Positions 10,384 through 23,423 of a stretch of 64,000 bases of DNA are shown here, piece by piece. The position numbers and the translations under genes were made by a program. The notes beneath the pieces were generated by a model, which worked only from the letters and a program-made list of their open reading frames with translations, did not search any database and was not told the origin of the DNA. Positions within the stretch are counted from its first letter, which is position 1, and the number at the start of each line of letters is the position of its first letter. Source of the DNA: Melampsora larici-populina 98AG31 (Eukaryota > Basidiomycota > Pucciniomycetes > Pucciniales > Melampsoraceae); contig NW_006768838.1 of the NCBI RefSeq assembly GCF_000204055.1, positions 115,373 to 179,372 of the forward strand. Direction: 5' to 3'.

Positions 10384-13300
10384 TTATAACCATGGCATCC
10401 AAGATGGATGCATACTATATAATTTTGGTAAATTTGTAGCTGTATTGATCAATTCTGTTACATTCTGGCAAACGGGTTGTGGGTTATGTGGATCAATCTG
10501 AAGCAGAAAGAGAGGATGATTCAATATGTGTATTGAGTTTAGTTGTCCATATAAGGGATAGGTATAAGGGAGTTCACATACCGTCATTCTTTCCATTTCA
10601 CAACTCAATACGTGCGCTCGCTTAATCACGCTTTGTAAATTTTGTTTCACGGTGATCATCAATCGAGGATCATCAGGAGCTAATTTAATTTGTCTCATCG
10701 TATTCCAGGCTACAATCTCATCACGGACAAAGATTGATAACCGGTGTTCAAGTTCCTCCTGAAAATGCATTGGGCAGCCCGCCTGATTAGAATATTCGAT
10801 AGACAAGATAATCGAAGATATTGTCCCTTACGTGATCATCTGTCAAGGCGTGTCCAATCGCTATGATGCTTCAGCCTTGGATATTCGGTCTTGTTAAAAA
10901 TCGTTGAATGTTTGGAGTAAACCGAGATGGGACTGGGTCAGGATTGGAGAATTTGGCTTTGTCTTTCAATAATGCTACAAAACGTAGAAAAATCATCAGA
11001 AAACCCTGCATGGTTGTCCAATCTCATTGCATGAATGTTTATACGTACTGGGACACATATGTGTGATGTGAATTTGACCGGAAGATTGATTGAAGTAGAT
11101 ACGGTTCGGTGTCCGCTCGCTCATATCAAAGACGTAAGTCATGAAGACAAAACTTGCAAATTCGATGGTTGCCCGTTTTTGGAAATACCAAAGGTCCCCT
11201 ACAGTCCTCATACTTCGTGACATGTACCATGGAAGTGGCAGTATCAATCGTTATTTTAGTTCAAATATAAAACGTTATACTGGGTCTCAGAATACTGACG
11301 TTCTTCATGATCGACAATCCGGTATCAGTTTGGCAGAGATTTCATCTGCTATCTCCAATGTGGTGGCAGTCAAATCCTAGACCAGAAAAGTTAACGAGTT
11401 TGAGATATTAGCGAAGCGTAGATAATGCAAAATTTTATAAAGAAAGCCACTCACATCCACTCGATCGTATGCCAACGATCTCATCCGCTCAACATAGGCT
11501 ACGATTGGATCATCTTTAGCAAAGCCAGCTTCAGTACAATGTTCTTTATCAGATATCTTGAAGACTACAATGAGCTAGATCACTTTCCACAATCCAAACA
11601 TTTGCAGCAAATGGGACCACCAACGGAATGGTGAAAGATATATCACGACTTCGACTTGCTGTTTGACGTGACAGAGGGCTAAATTCAAACCAGAGATCAT
11701 CATCGTCAACGATATAGCTCGATAAGCTGATCCGCGACAATGAATTCTCACCAATTATTATTCAGCATACGGAAACACTGCATAACCCTTTCTTCCCTGC
11801 GACTCGCTCTTGGCAACGGTACTTGTATGATGAAAGTGTGTTTACTGGCGTCGTGTCCAATCATAGTGATCTGTCAATGCCATACGTCCTTGTGTTTCTG
11901 AGCACCATATCTAGTTGAAAACCGGAGGATCTTCACGAAGTGGTTGTTGTTATCCTCTTTGTATCGCTGAAAGCAAGGAAACACTGGCGTGTTAGCAACA
12001 TCCGGCACAAGTTGATACACCGTAGACAATCTACCTTGATATATTATCCAGGTACTTCAATCTCATCAAAGTTCTCATATTGAAACTCAAACATCCAATG
12101 ACTCGCGTTCTCAGGCGCCGATTTACGGAATTTCCTATCAAGATTGATCTCATACTTATTTCTCCATTCTTGCGATTGATATACATACGTTGGAATTGTC
12201 AAATTACATTAGATAAACTCGCGATGGAACATAGGCTATGAAGTAAGGTAATCTTTGTTAGCAGTCTCTCAGAAGTGAGGGAGAAACAAGGCTGACTTGT
12301 CAGGGCATCTTTGCTAAATTTTCCGATGATTTGGCCAATAAAGCTTTGATTTTCCCGCCAGGTATTGATAACATGTTTCAGATCAGCTGATCGGGAATCT
12401 AGGTTCTGACTAGTGGTTGTCTGTAAACTGGTAAAGATTTGAGCGGCCTCTTGAAGCTCGACAAATTGTTGAAGATTGCATCAATGGTATATGTGCTTTG
12501 GTCACAATTTCTGGGAGTTGGTACTATTGATGAAGCGCCAGCTGAACTGCCTCGGCACAGAGACGTGTGAATTACGCTTTTCCCTCATCGAGTGTCACAC
12601 CAGTATGATTCTTCATTAACGTAAGATATGCTTGAAGCGTATTTTTTCGAATACTTTGTCCAGGTGAAGAATTGAGTGCCAGTTTTACGTTCGCATGCTC
12701 CGTATCCCAATCAGGTCGTCGCCATTGGCATTCAAGCAGGAGTTTGCTATTGTGTTCTGCTCTTGCTAACTCGCTCAAAAAGTCCCACTGCAAAGATTGT
12801 AAGACTATCAACCTTTGGTAATCAAAGGGGATCCACGCACAAGAGCATCCAAATCAATATAGGAAACTTTGATCGACTCACCTGTTGCATTTTTTTAACA
12901 CATAGAACCCAATGATCCTCCCACAAACTGGATTCGTCTTTGCCCAATGTGATCAAATCTGAACGTGCTCTATCTTGTATACTGGTATTTAAATGAAACA
13001 TAAGTGATTCAAGAATATAACCAATATGAGCAATTGTACAAGGGACTGATGGCTTGATATAGTAACAGTTGCTTACAGCTTGTTCAGCAAGTGTCCATTC
13101 TCCGATTTGCTTTGTTTCGACGCAAAGAGCTTTCCGTCGCCATTCTGAACCACGTCAATCAGTAGAGATAGCCAATCATGTCATCAGTCCTACACTATGC
13201 CTGAAAGAGGTAAATAAATGTTGACTTACGACCATGAAAATATCTGTCTCCCCCAATTCGGTGTACAATTGAGCTAGCACGTCACTCACTATCTCCTGAG

Positions 13301-16300
13301 TCACTTCATCGTCCACTAACTCTTCTGACATCTCTTGAAGATGCTCAATAGCAATGAGCCACGCTGAATACGTGTTGGCGAGATACCTAACAAGATGAGG
13401 TGGAAGAATTGGCGTAGGAGTACAAGCACGTACATCGCCAAGTAAGATCTGCACAACGTTAGATCTTCTATCAACAGGTTTGATTAGAAATTCTTTGGAA
13501 AGCAGAGTGACTAAGAAACGAGAGATATCAGCTTGTTCTTGTTTTGAGAAGGTGGTGCAACTGGCTTGGAAAAGTGAGATCCATATCTATTCTGTCTCAA
13601 TTGTATCTGCATAGAGAATTGGTTTGGCCTTCGTAATGATGTCTTTCAGCTTGATTGACTTGGCCCACTTCAAAAATCAAGACTCAGACCCGGTTGGTAA
13701 AGGTAATCGACCTGGTAAGAGAGCTGGTTGATCCGCATCAATGACACCCATGAACAAATCAGTAGCATGATGCATCCAATTGACCTCAGCGAGCGGTTCC
13801 CAATTCTGAAATCTGACCATATAATGCAATATGAAAAATGGCTCTCGTCGAAGGCTGTTATCAGACTTCCATAAATTTCGTCCTTGTGATCGCATCACGA
13901 CTACGGCAGCCGAGCAAAAACGCAGGTTCGAGACGGACAGTAAATTCGGAACAGGCAAAGCTTGGAGACACTAGATATCCAGAATGAGTTGAAGGTATTT
14001 GTTCAATAAGTCCTCATCCCCCTTCATATCATAGCTCATCGTTTTTAACAGCATAGTAGCTTTCTCTTTGGCCGTGGGTAAAGCGTCCTTGTTTTCAATC
14101 CATCGACGTTGCAGACAAAGTAAATATCTACACAACCCCACACTAGGTGATTTCTCCACCAACTGAACCAATCCACTTGACAGCCACCTGCACTGTTCAT
14201 TCAAGTTCGCCACTTGAGTCTTCATCCAATCGCAAAGACGCTCCAGTAAGAATCTGATTTGTTCAACAATTTGATGAGCACTATCAGTTTGTGCGACTGT
14301 CAGATGCTCTCGTATTGTGCTTGTAAAGACCCGAACTATATCAGGAATGAAGGTATCGAGTTTTGCTGGATTAGGTTGATCTCAAGCTTTGATGAGAGCC
14401 AATGCGTGTTTTCTAGCGTGCGTGTCTCCGTCTCGTTGAAACCGTTTTTGATAATGCGAGTTGCCGATTGTTTGAAGTTTGCTACGTCATTTTCGACCTG
14501 TTGTCCCTGTTCAGTGCGCTCTTTACTCTCTTCATTTTCAGCACTCAATCTTCGATTGGTAAAACACTAAACAATTGATGTAAGAGATTGCGCTGCGTCT
14601 TGAGAACATCAGGTTGTTTAGCTAATGTCTGCATGATTGATAGATTGTTTGGAAGCCATTCAGTACGCTTGTTTTTGTCACAATATTGAGGATCTCGGCT
14701 GTGTTACAGTGATTCATCACTGTTGTATCAGTGAATTCACTCGTCAATATTCTTTGAAAGAAATTCGATTTCACTTCAACTTCAGGCCGACTTCAGTCAA
14801 CATAATTTTATCAATGTCAAAGATTTTGATACAAGTGAGTTTCTTGAGGCAGGTTCGTTTGTCACAGTGATTATTCTAAACAGAATAGTGATAATAGCGT
14901 CTCGGATTGGGTAAGGCACCACATATGCCCCAGGTCCTTGATCGGACCCAGCTATGAATGGGGCCGCAGAGCCGGAGTGGTTGCAGCTTTCGATATCGAA
15001 GTCGGATCGGCCATACGAGTGTCTTCATCTTTGACCAATAACGCTTCAGCTCGTTGTTGTACCCATTGTATGATCACCTCGACCATATCGACCACTAATG
15101 CATGTGTTTCTACATTGGCAGAACCACTGACTGCCATCCTTTGCATTGCAGCAGGCACAAACATGTCTCGATCATTGTAAAACGGTTCAGGCTATCTTAC
15201 AGTTGTGAAATAAACATTTGTCAACACAGCAATGTTCTGTCGTTCTTCAATAGAAGTCTTGCGGATGAGTCGAACCCATTCAGTAGGGTTATCCTTATAC
15301 CGTCTTGGGAGAGCCGGCAAGAGGATATCCAATGCTTTGCAAACTAAATGCTTGGCTTCACCGGTTTGAAGTTTGAGTAAACCAAGCAAGATTTGACTGA
15401 CAATCTTCATGGGAGAGTCAAAAGCGTCGAAAAACCTAGCAATCAAGATGTAAGCAGCGTTGGTCACCATCTGGTCATCTTTGCCACTCACATCTTTGCC
15501 ACTCAAAAATTGCCATCCAAACTTGATAACTTCTTGTCGTTGTTCGCCCACCAGATGATGTCGATATTCAAGAATCGAGTTAGCCATTTGCAGCATTTCA
15601 ATATGATCTATCGTCAGTGACAAAGGTCTTGCCGGTGAAATTAGGAAGAAATGGACTCCAGATGACGCGATGGACCTTGGTGATATACTCGGCGTCTACA
15701 ATCGATGCTTCTTTCTTACCTCGGGTAAACGCGAGTAGAAGCATTGGATTAATTGCATGTCGTAAGATAGCAGTTTTGTGAGCGGGGGTAACGTCGCCTT
15801 TGTGCAAGATATCTAAGAATCGATTCGCGGCTGCTGTCTTGTATGGTAAGTCCGAGCTGGTCAAAACGGTTTCGTGGTAAAAACTGGTAATATAGCAATA
15901 TTTGATCGATCTATCGCCACCAAGTATGTCAGCCATATAGAACAAAAACTCAATGTTTGCTATAGGTTTAATCTTGATACAGGACATCATAATTTCCAAT
16001 CATTTGAGTTGTTCGTGCATCAGTAATTGTGCCTGAGAGCCTCGACTTCCTAGCCTCTGATACCCATCGCTGACTGATTGAATGTACAATATCCACGGAA
16101 TTCCCCGTAAAGTCTAGTTCTTTAATTGCCAATTGCTGTAAAATGGTAGTAGCATGGTAACCGCATGGATCATCGCGGGCAAAAATCTGTTGGGCCCGAA
16201 TCTGGGAGCGTATTCAATATCAACGACATTTCCAAGTCCAAATCGTTTATCAGAGGCGAAAGGATCTCGTGACCGGCACATTTTCGAGGCCAAGAGTGGT

Positions 16301-19300
16301 CGTAGCAAGAAGAGCTGGCCTTCACACACAGAGTACGCTTCGCTAGCAACATCACTTCGTCTCGGGGAGGTGGGGATTTCTTGGGTCTCTCAAAGAGCTC
16401 CTTGAGAACTTCCAGTGTGAACTGAGAGGCGGACGAAAAATGTTGCTTATCAATAGCAGCAGTGAGGTTGTCTAACAATGCATCCATAACCACGTCCGTG
16501 AGCGTCAGTGAGTACCTCATTCGTTCGAAGTGAGGCCCAGAGACATATTACCATATTTCGGTCGTGAAGATATGCTCGAAGAGAAGTGACAGGTGCTGTC
16601 GTGCATCGTCAGCGATGTCTGCTACGCGAGTTGCCTTGAATAAGCCCCCGAAACAGGCTCGTAAGACTGAATAATACTGGCCTGGTTCATTGCATTGACA
16701 AGCCAAGCTTAATGACTCCATGATGAGCTCACTAAGGTGGGGTGGCAATATCAACTCATCATCTTGAAACGATGTGACAGCCATAAAGCATGTCTTGAAA
16801 AGTCGGACCATAACCCCAGATTATCTGTCTCTCCCAAGCTCATCCAAGTGGTTCATGAAATACCTGAGAGTGATACATACGAATGAATGTTTTAGTCAAT
16901 ACTGAGTTCGCAAGTAGGTATTGAGGGAAGGCCATGAAATCGGTGTTATTTCGGAGTTCATTGACGGTAGCTTTGATGTTGAGTTCAACAATTTCGGTTA
17001 AAAGGATGATATGAATTTGAGTAAAGATATGAATGGAGGTGTCAACTATCTCTTTGACCTCCTTCAATTCACGTTGATAATCATATGTAGTAAGGCATTG
17101 TAGGCCCGCAATCAAGAACTGGCCCAAGAGTGCAGCATTGGGTAGCGGAGCCTTCATCTTCTTCAAATTATTGACGATAACGGTGGAACTGGTGATGCAA
17201 ACCCGAATGATGGTCCGTCGAGATTGCAAAATTGCTTGATATATGCACAAGTCATTTCCAATTCCCGCCATTTGTGGGAGCGATCAGTCATACTTCTTCA
17301 GGTATCTGTATTCATATAAGATGGAAAGAAAGAGATGAATACCTTTGGATTGTTCTGGCGACGGCTCGACAATAGGCATAAGACACCGCGGCATTTTGCT
17401 CCTTTCAATCATCATTCGGTCCAAATCAGTTCGTTCCCTATTGTTCAGCGATGACAGTGCTCGATCATAATCCGTTATATCCGCCACATCTAGATTGTCC
17501 TTCCGTTTGCCCTTGTCTGCCATCTTCATGAGCACGTCCTTGGATGTCAAGTTGACCAGTTGTTGCTGACGTCGTGAAATCGAGGTTGCCAACTGACCTG
17601 TACGGGTTTCGGCCATTGCCTCTAGTTTTCGGACAAAGCACTCAGTTAACCATTTACATATTTAACTAGCTTCCTGTGGTTCGAATCTATGTGAGCCAAC
17701 ATATTCGACTAGAGTTAAGATCGCTTTGCTGGCCATCGCTTGTGTGGTACTCGTAGTAGTAGGATCGTGGACGACGTTCATGAAGTCTATCAACACTGAA
17801 TTGATTTGAACTGGCTTGAGGTCATCTTTGGTGTGCTGAACAAGTTCGGCGATGGTGCTGTATACCAGATGTCGTAGTGGTGCTGTATACCAGATGTTGC
17901 AGTGGTGCTGTATACCAGATGTCGTAGGCTCTCAAAGAGGTAACACCAGTTCTTATGAAGATGCGATGATCAAATAAGCCGTTCAGGTACGGTAGAAAGT
18001 AAGACCGGGTTTCATTCCCGAGAATATGACGGGCTGCGATGATAAGTTCGCGACGAGAAGGTGATGATTCTGGTGGGATGTTCTTCAACATTCTAATTAC
18101 AATCACCGGGATATCAGGCGCGAACGGTTGGACGACTGGTGGTTGCGCCCTCAAAACATATGCTATGAACGACATGATCTAATTAACGAATCACAAATTA
18201 GTTAGCATTGAACAGAATGATAGATCATGAGATTCCACACCCTGACCTGTGCGACGACCAGATCATTGTAAGGAGTACGTTTCCCGGCTTTGATGATTGC
18301 CGGAGCAATACCAACAAACGTACCCTGCCCACCTTCGGCAATGATTTCGTGCCATTGTACTTGTGGCAAAGGTGAAGTTTTGATAAACTAAAGTAGATCA
18401 GAAGTGAGAAGTAGCAATCAAAAACACTGCTATTGCGTTATATGAATCGGATTCTACAAGACTTACTTTGAAGATGACTGGCAAAAAGCTTGCCAGACTA
18501 TTTTGAACCATAATCTTGTAGGTTTGCAGAAGGAAAACTACCGCAAATGGACATTCCTGTAGTGCTTTGAAATATTTCATTCCTGGTATCACTCTGATGA
18601 AATTTATTCGGGGTTCATGCGTCCAGGAGCATTTGGCGTCCCGAACACTGCCCTCGTCATCGAATTTGCCTTTGTACCTTTGATCATGCTTTTGAAAGTA
18701 GAGACCTCAGTGGTCGCAGCTGGTCCCGAATCAGATGGGGATAATGGACATCCATCCAATTGGGTTCAATGCAATTTGAAATCACCGAATATCTCCTCAC
18801 AAGTTGGTGCCGCCATGTTGTACATTTCAATGATCGTGTTGAAAAAAGGCGTGGTAGTTGGCTCGAGGATGGTCTTGAAGGATCGATATAGATCAACACC
18901 AAGTTTGAAGCAGGTGTTGGCTGATTTGGCATTATCTGATCGGCTAAGCTGAATCAACAAGCTCATTACAGATAACGCGTGAGGTTTCATATGTTCATGC
19001 ATTGGCATGCGAGCTAGTGTATCAAGCAGAAGGTAACGAAATTTCTATTCATGGCCGCAATTTCGACGAATTACATGATATGAAGGAAAATTGACTTGGG
19101 CATACATAATCCCAAGTAGTGTTAACAAATGCAGGTTCGGTGTGTGTGAGAATTCCGACTGCAGCAGTGACGACGACCTCGAGATGTTTGCTAAGTTCCT
19201 TGTCTCTCTGGTGAAAGCTGATCGTCTCATGTAGCTCAATCGCCAGATGAATCTTGGTCTTCATATCTAGGACATAAATTCAACAAACTTGTCACTGTGA

Positions 19301-19400
19301 GGCTCTTTCAAGGAAAGTTGAGACGACATACCACCCGTGGGGTCTTTGAGCTTGAGAGCCAATGCCTCGAGTTCAGTCGGTCTGTAAACCAAGGTGGGAG
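10384..19400 (-). pseudogene. TRA1: Near-complete copy of TRA1 (SAGA/NuA4 subunit, pseudo-PI3K), with nonsense codons
   Basis: Minus-strand exons follow the order of Tra1/TRRAP. Near the N-terminus (about 19,264 downward) is TKIHLAIELHE and MPMHEHMKPHALSVMSLL. Then come FKALQECPFAVVFLLQTY (18.5 kb) and SFIAYVLRAQPP with NIPPESSPSRRELIIAARHI (18.1 kb), followed by a long HEAT/FAT region. The PIKK-like domain at 11.2 kb shows DLWYFQKRATIEFASFVFMT. The C-terminus has SIFVRDEIVAW and ends in PSWMPWL at 10384, the expected end. Introns are retained. In-frame stops include TAG at 13587-13589, TAA at 12572-12574 and TAG at 12524-12526. Tra1 is the activator-binding scaffold of the SAGA and NuA4 histone acetyltransferases; this copy cannot make it. 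It lies wholly inside the giant TIR element. Confidence 0.8.
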
Positions 19401-20008
19401 TTTCAATGCTGGTTGCATTCGCGTTTCCTGAACCAGTATTCGGCCTACATTGGTGACCAGAATTACACGGCCCAGCATGCGAGTCTTCAGAAGATTGTCA
19501 ATTAACCATATTGAAGAATGATGTAGCGTTCTCCTGGTACTCCTTGCCGGGACGCGTAAATGCTGGCGTTGCTTTGTGTTTGGGTGAACCACGCTCAAGG
19601 TTGGTATTGAGAACCGATCGAATCAGCGTGATAGGGAGTTGAATTTGAAGAGAAGACTTGTGGTGTTGATTGATATTGCGTTCAATCTACATGATGTCAA
19701 TACTAATGAGAGAGCGTGCTAAATCTCAGGATTTCAAGTTCTTGACTCTCTTTCCTTTCCACTTTGGTTTGAATTTGATCAACAAGGCAGTTCCAAGGTA
19801 AACTAGAACGTCATTCATTTCCTCAACCTCAAGAAGTTGATATAAAGATGAGATCGAATGAGAATATCGAAACCGTGGTGATTGTTGATGAGTGGTGTTA
19901 CAAAATACAACTTTCTCAATCTGATTGAACTTCAAAAATAAGTGTGAATATGCTCAGAACTCAAATGTCACCGTTAAGGATCGATTCAGCAACAAACCTG
20001 ATACTCAC
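19401..20008 (-). other. Unassigned sequence between TRA1 and helicase fragments
   Basis: Minus-strand open stretches (for example 19726-19935) were not recognised. The helicase fragment stops at what looks like an exon-intron border near 20009 (donor GGTGAGT in the minus sense), so part of this may be captured intron sequence. Confidence 0.3.
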
Positions 20009-20850
20009 CCAAGTCCATGCTTGACAATTTGTTTCATTTCTTTATTCCTGGAACCAGTCAAGTCACGTTTTGAAGAATCATGTTTTGGATGTTCACTTGA
20101 ATCGAAATATCGGAGCAAACTTTCATCAACAAACTTGTCTATCAACCTTTGAGAGGTTTTGACAGTTTCTTTACGTGCATGCACAAAGACCATCACTTGA
20201 TGATTTTCTTTAACTGGAGTCGAAACCTACGAGGGGCCTAGTTAGTCTAACAAGGGGGAATAGAAATACAAAGGAGAACAACCTTTTCGAACGCAGCTAA
20301 ATCCAAATTGGTTGTAGACACACTAGAAGTTGTTTTACTTCTTCCTCCAATAGATTGTTGTTCTAATGGAACAAGACAAAAGCTTGAATTAAACTCAATT
20401 TGAAATAGAGCAAACCTGATTGAATTGACTCTTAAGAAGTCGGGTACATGTATATAATTCAAGTAGCTGAAATTCCAACTATCCAAATCAAGGACTGTGA
20501 CGATGCAACCTGCAATGGATTGTACAAGAGTATTGGTGATGAAGTTTGAAAAGTGATGAGATAAAAAAGTGAGTAGTAGTAAGATAATCTTACTTGTTGT
20601 AACGTCCGGGCTGCGATAGTCATCACTTCAGCGCGATGGTCGTATAAGAGATACACTTCATCAGTTATCAATACCCTAACTTTCTGATAATTGGTTTTGG
20701 AAAAGGGGTACATAGAATGAAAATGACAAAAGAAGAAGTACTGATGGGTGTCGAGAGATATGAAAATACTAACAGACACAAGATCATTCTCGCCAGAGGT
20801 TTTCCTTGTCACTACGTCCCACTCCTCGGCAGCCTTGGTGAGTTGCATAT
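20009..20850 (-). pseudogene. Fragment of a Brr2/Slh1 (ASCC3) type Ski2-like RNA helicase
   Basis: Exon pieces appear in the right order for RecA domains 1-2 of this family. EEWDVVTRKTSGENDLV (20.8 kb) corresponds to the TPEKWDVVTR motif. KVRVLITDEVYLLYDHRAEV is motif II, with DEVY where the family has DEVH. VASSQSLIWIVGISAT is motif III. VPLEQQSIGG follows, then VFVHARKETVKTSQRLIDK is motif IV. It ends before motif V at a probable splice donor. GT-AG introns separate the pieces, so the capture was from DNA rather than cDNA. Both the N-terminal and C-terminal parts of the gene are missing. In cells these helicases act in splicing (Brr2) or in ribosome rescue and alkylation repair (Slh1/ASCC3); which of the two this came from cannot be decided here. 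Confidence 0.7.
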
Positions 20851-20929
20851 CACCTTGATTTCAAAACTCGGGCTTGCAATCAGTCAGAGTCGCTATTATC
20901 AAGCGCATCAAGTGATAAAAACTTACCCG

Positions 20930-21350
20930 TCAACTCTTTGATTACCAAACCTGAATGAGTATGGGTAGGCCGAAATCTCCAAAACTGAAAGGAAACACGT
21001 CATTGGTGATTCAAATCGATAATTGTTGTGTGGGACTCGACACAGATGTATCAAGGTAGAATCGCAAGTGATGAAACCACTCCAAGCGCGTAACAGACCC
21101 AACTCCATCCATAATCGAAAGGCGAATCACATCATGTTGATGTGCCTACTTGGTGATCAAGCGTTCACGGTTTCGTCGCATCACCAAGGAGCACGAAAGC
21201 AAGGAGATTCAACGTTTGCATGATGATCCTAAGCGCTTTATCCGATCATCCTCTGCAGCGTGCCGTCCACAATCTGTGCCCAGATAATCTGAACAGCGAG
21301 AACCACCATTTGAGCCGGGATGAGCTCTATCCAGTTTCCGAAGTTTTGCC
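20930..21350 (-). pseudogene. Fragment of cytoplasmic dynein heavy chain (region before AAA1)
   Basis: Two minus-strand pieces occur in dynein order. NWIELIPAQMVVLAVQIIWA (about 21.3 kb) corresponds to the pre-AAA1 segment whose consensus resembles PAQVLVLATQIxWT. HQHDVIRLSIMDGVGSV and LEWFHHLRFYLDTSV (about 21.1 kb) match the segment ending in the WxxxMRFY motif just upstream of AAA1. Flanking frames degenerate, and a stop (TGA) follows TQQLSI. Only about 120 residues of a motor protein of more than 4,000 residues are present. It is a captured fragment inside the giant TIR element and cannot be functional as dynein. Confidence 0.6.
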
Positions 21351-21946
21351 GACTTGTTGTTCCTTGAATCCCGAGCCAGACGGATGATGTACAATATGTA
21401 TCCATGATTTGTATTGATAACGTTCTTGTCCGGATGATCGAGTTGTAGGCGTTGTGACCGCAGAGGCAACATTCTCTGAGCAGGGCCCTGGGTGGTCTCA
21501 TCTTGTGGGGAATTCGTGTTGGATACGCTTTGAAGTTTTGGAACTTGACATGCTTGGTCCTGTTTGTTTCTAGAACTAGACTGGGGTGGTATCGGGATGA
21601 ATTCTTGGGTATTTGTATCTTAACATAAGTGTGCTCCACTTGTTTCAAATGACTTCCTAAGATAGATGGGTTTCGTGTTGGTTTTTTTCGGATATTGATT
21701 GGCGATCATACAGATAGCAAGTCCTGTGTTAAAAAAGCGGGATGGAGTGACGGGTGATTGGAAACAATTCCTAAGATAGATGGGTTTCATGTTGATTTTT
21801 CCGGATATTGATTGGTGATTGTGATGGATAGCAAGTCCTTTTTTGAAAAAGCATGATGGAGCCTGAAAAGATGTTGAAGAGTGTCCACACCATCAGTTTT
21901 GCTTGTCCAGTTGTAGATGCCCTACTTTTCTTAATTGAATCTGGCC
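21351..21946. other. Unassigned cargo sequence
   Basis: It contains a local tandem duplication: a block around 21655-21735 (CCTAAGATAGATGGGTTTC ... GCAAGTCC) is repeated around 21770-21850. No gene was recognised. Confidence 0.4.
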
Positions 21947-21955
21947 TAGACCGAT

Positions 21956-23258
21956 CTAACTTAACAAAGTCCCTCGATGCCTCGACAGCTGTCATTCAAC
22001 GAGTTGAATCCGCATGTCTCGCTAGCTTAACAACAAGCCCACTGTGCCAGGTGATTTTTCTCGGACTCGTCCGCCCCTGGCACAGGGGGCTTGCACATTA
22101 AACGACAATTGTTGCGTGACTAATAGCCACCTTTTGGTGGGTGTTTTTTCACTTCGCTTTTACACCACGACCCACAAATGCATTTTCTTCAAAAAAACAG
22201 TCAGATGAGCTCTGTCGAGTTATGAAGGAAATGGCCTCTTCAGAATCTCGACAGAGCTCATGATCGTGTTGATTCATTGAGGCTGCTTATTTTGAGATTT
22301 GAAATTTCAACCGCTAAGATTGTTATGTGTACCCTTAAAAAGGCTCGAGAGATGGTCAATTGACTCCCTTAAACAAACTTATTACTCGTTTTCCAGCTCA
22401 ATTCTTGTGAGCTGGCACTTTTGATTCTCTTTTTTTTTCTAATAGAAGTTATGTACAAGATGCTGAACTCATACCAGCCAGTTTCAGAAACAACATCAAA
22501 GTAATGTTGAATGAGATAGGATGGGTTGCATCCAAAAGTGACCCAAATTTCACTTTTTGGGGCTATTGGTCACGCCAGAGATGTCGTTTAATGTGCAAGT
22601 CCCTCGTGCCTCGGCTTCGGGTTACCGTGAGCTTTTGCACGATTGGACTTGGGTTAAGTTAGCATGTCTCGGCATGAGGGACTTACCCCCAAGGTCATGT
22701 TTTTGGCCTGAAGGCTTAGGCTCTTTTTGGTGGGGACAATCTTCTTTTCCTCCTTTCGGCGAGCACACCGAGGATTTTCTGCCAACCGCTCAGCCACATA
22801 TGCGCTCGCTCTGCCTACACATCTTACAACTGAAAGCATCCCTGAACGTTGGTTCCTCGCTGAGCTACATCAAATTGCATTTGTGTAATTTTGACATGTA
22901 GCTCGACTAAGGTCGAGGACTTCTTTGGTTCTATAGTGAGCAGTCCCCTGACATAGTCGAGCTACATGTGGAAATTACAAAAATTCAAATGTATGTAGCT
23001 CAGTGAAGAACGAGGGGAATTTGATGAGTCCACCGGTACGATATGGAGCAAGACTCAGCGCACATCTGTGTGCACGGTTGGCAGAAAATCTTCGGTGTGC
23101 TCACGGAAAAGAGGAAAACAAGATGCCCTCCACCAAGAAGGGCCTAAGCCTTCAGGCCAAAAAGCAGACATTAGGGGTAAGTCCCTCATGCTGAGACATG
23201 CGGATTCAACTAGTTTGAATGACAGCTGTCGAGGCATCGAGGGACTTTGTTAAGTTAG
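21956..23258. mobile_element. MULE-type MITE with 9 bp TSD TAGACCGAT
   Basis: Terminal inverted repeats of about 75 bp begin CTAACTTAACAAAGTCCCTC on both sides. The 9 bp TSD TAGACCGAT lies at 21947-21955 and 23259-23267; that length is diagnostic of the Mutator superfamily. Long inner inverted arms share AAGGCTTAGGC and TTTTCTGCCAACCG (22.7-22.8 kb versus 23.08-23.16 kb). A central hairpin lies at 22846-23021 around GAGCTACAT. It has no coding capacity and is itself interrupted at 22022-22662. Confidence 0.85.
22022..22662. mobile_element. Second MULE-type MITE nested in the first, TSD CATGTCTCG
   Basis: Ends CTAGCTTAAC and GTTAAGTTAG are flanked by the 9 bp CATGTCTCG at 22013-22021 and 22663-22671. 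Removing it restores the left arm of the surrounding MITE to match its right arm. Ends resemble those of the host MITE (CTAACTTAAC), so both probably use the same transposase. An internal hairpin GAGCTCTGTCGAG/CTCGACAGAGCTC lies at about 22207-22260. Confidence 0.8.
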
Positions 23259-23423
23259 TAGACCGATACGCATATGTAGTCTAAATCAAACTGGTATTTT
23301 CTGTTGTTGCGCTAAGCCCTTCTCTACATTTTCTTTTTAAACCAACTCAGGGTGTATTTGATTACAGACTAAGAAGATGACAGGTTAATTGACACACTTG
23401 ATTCTTGTTTGTAGAGATGGATA

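Noticed and set aside
10384..19400. TRA1 as a functional host gene in place
   Set aside because: In-frame stops interrupt conserved segments, and the copy lies between the TIRs of a mobile element that has itself moved recently.
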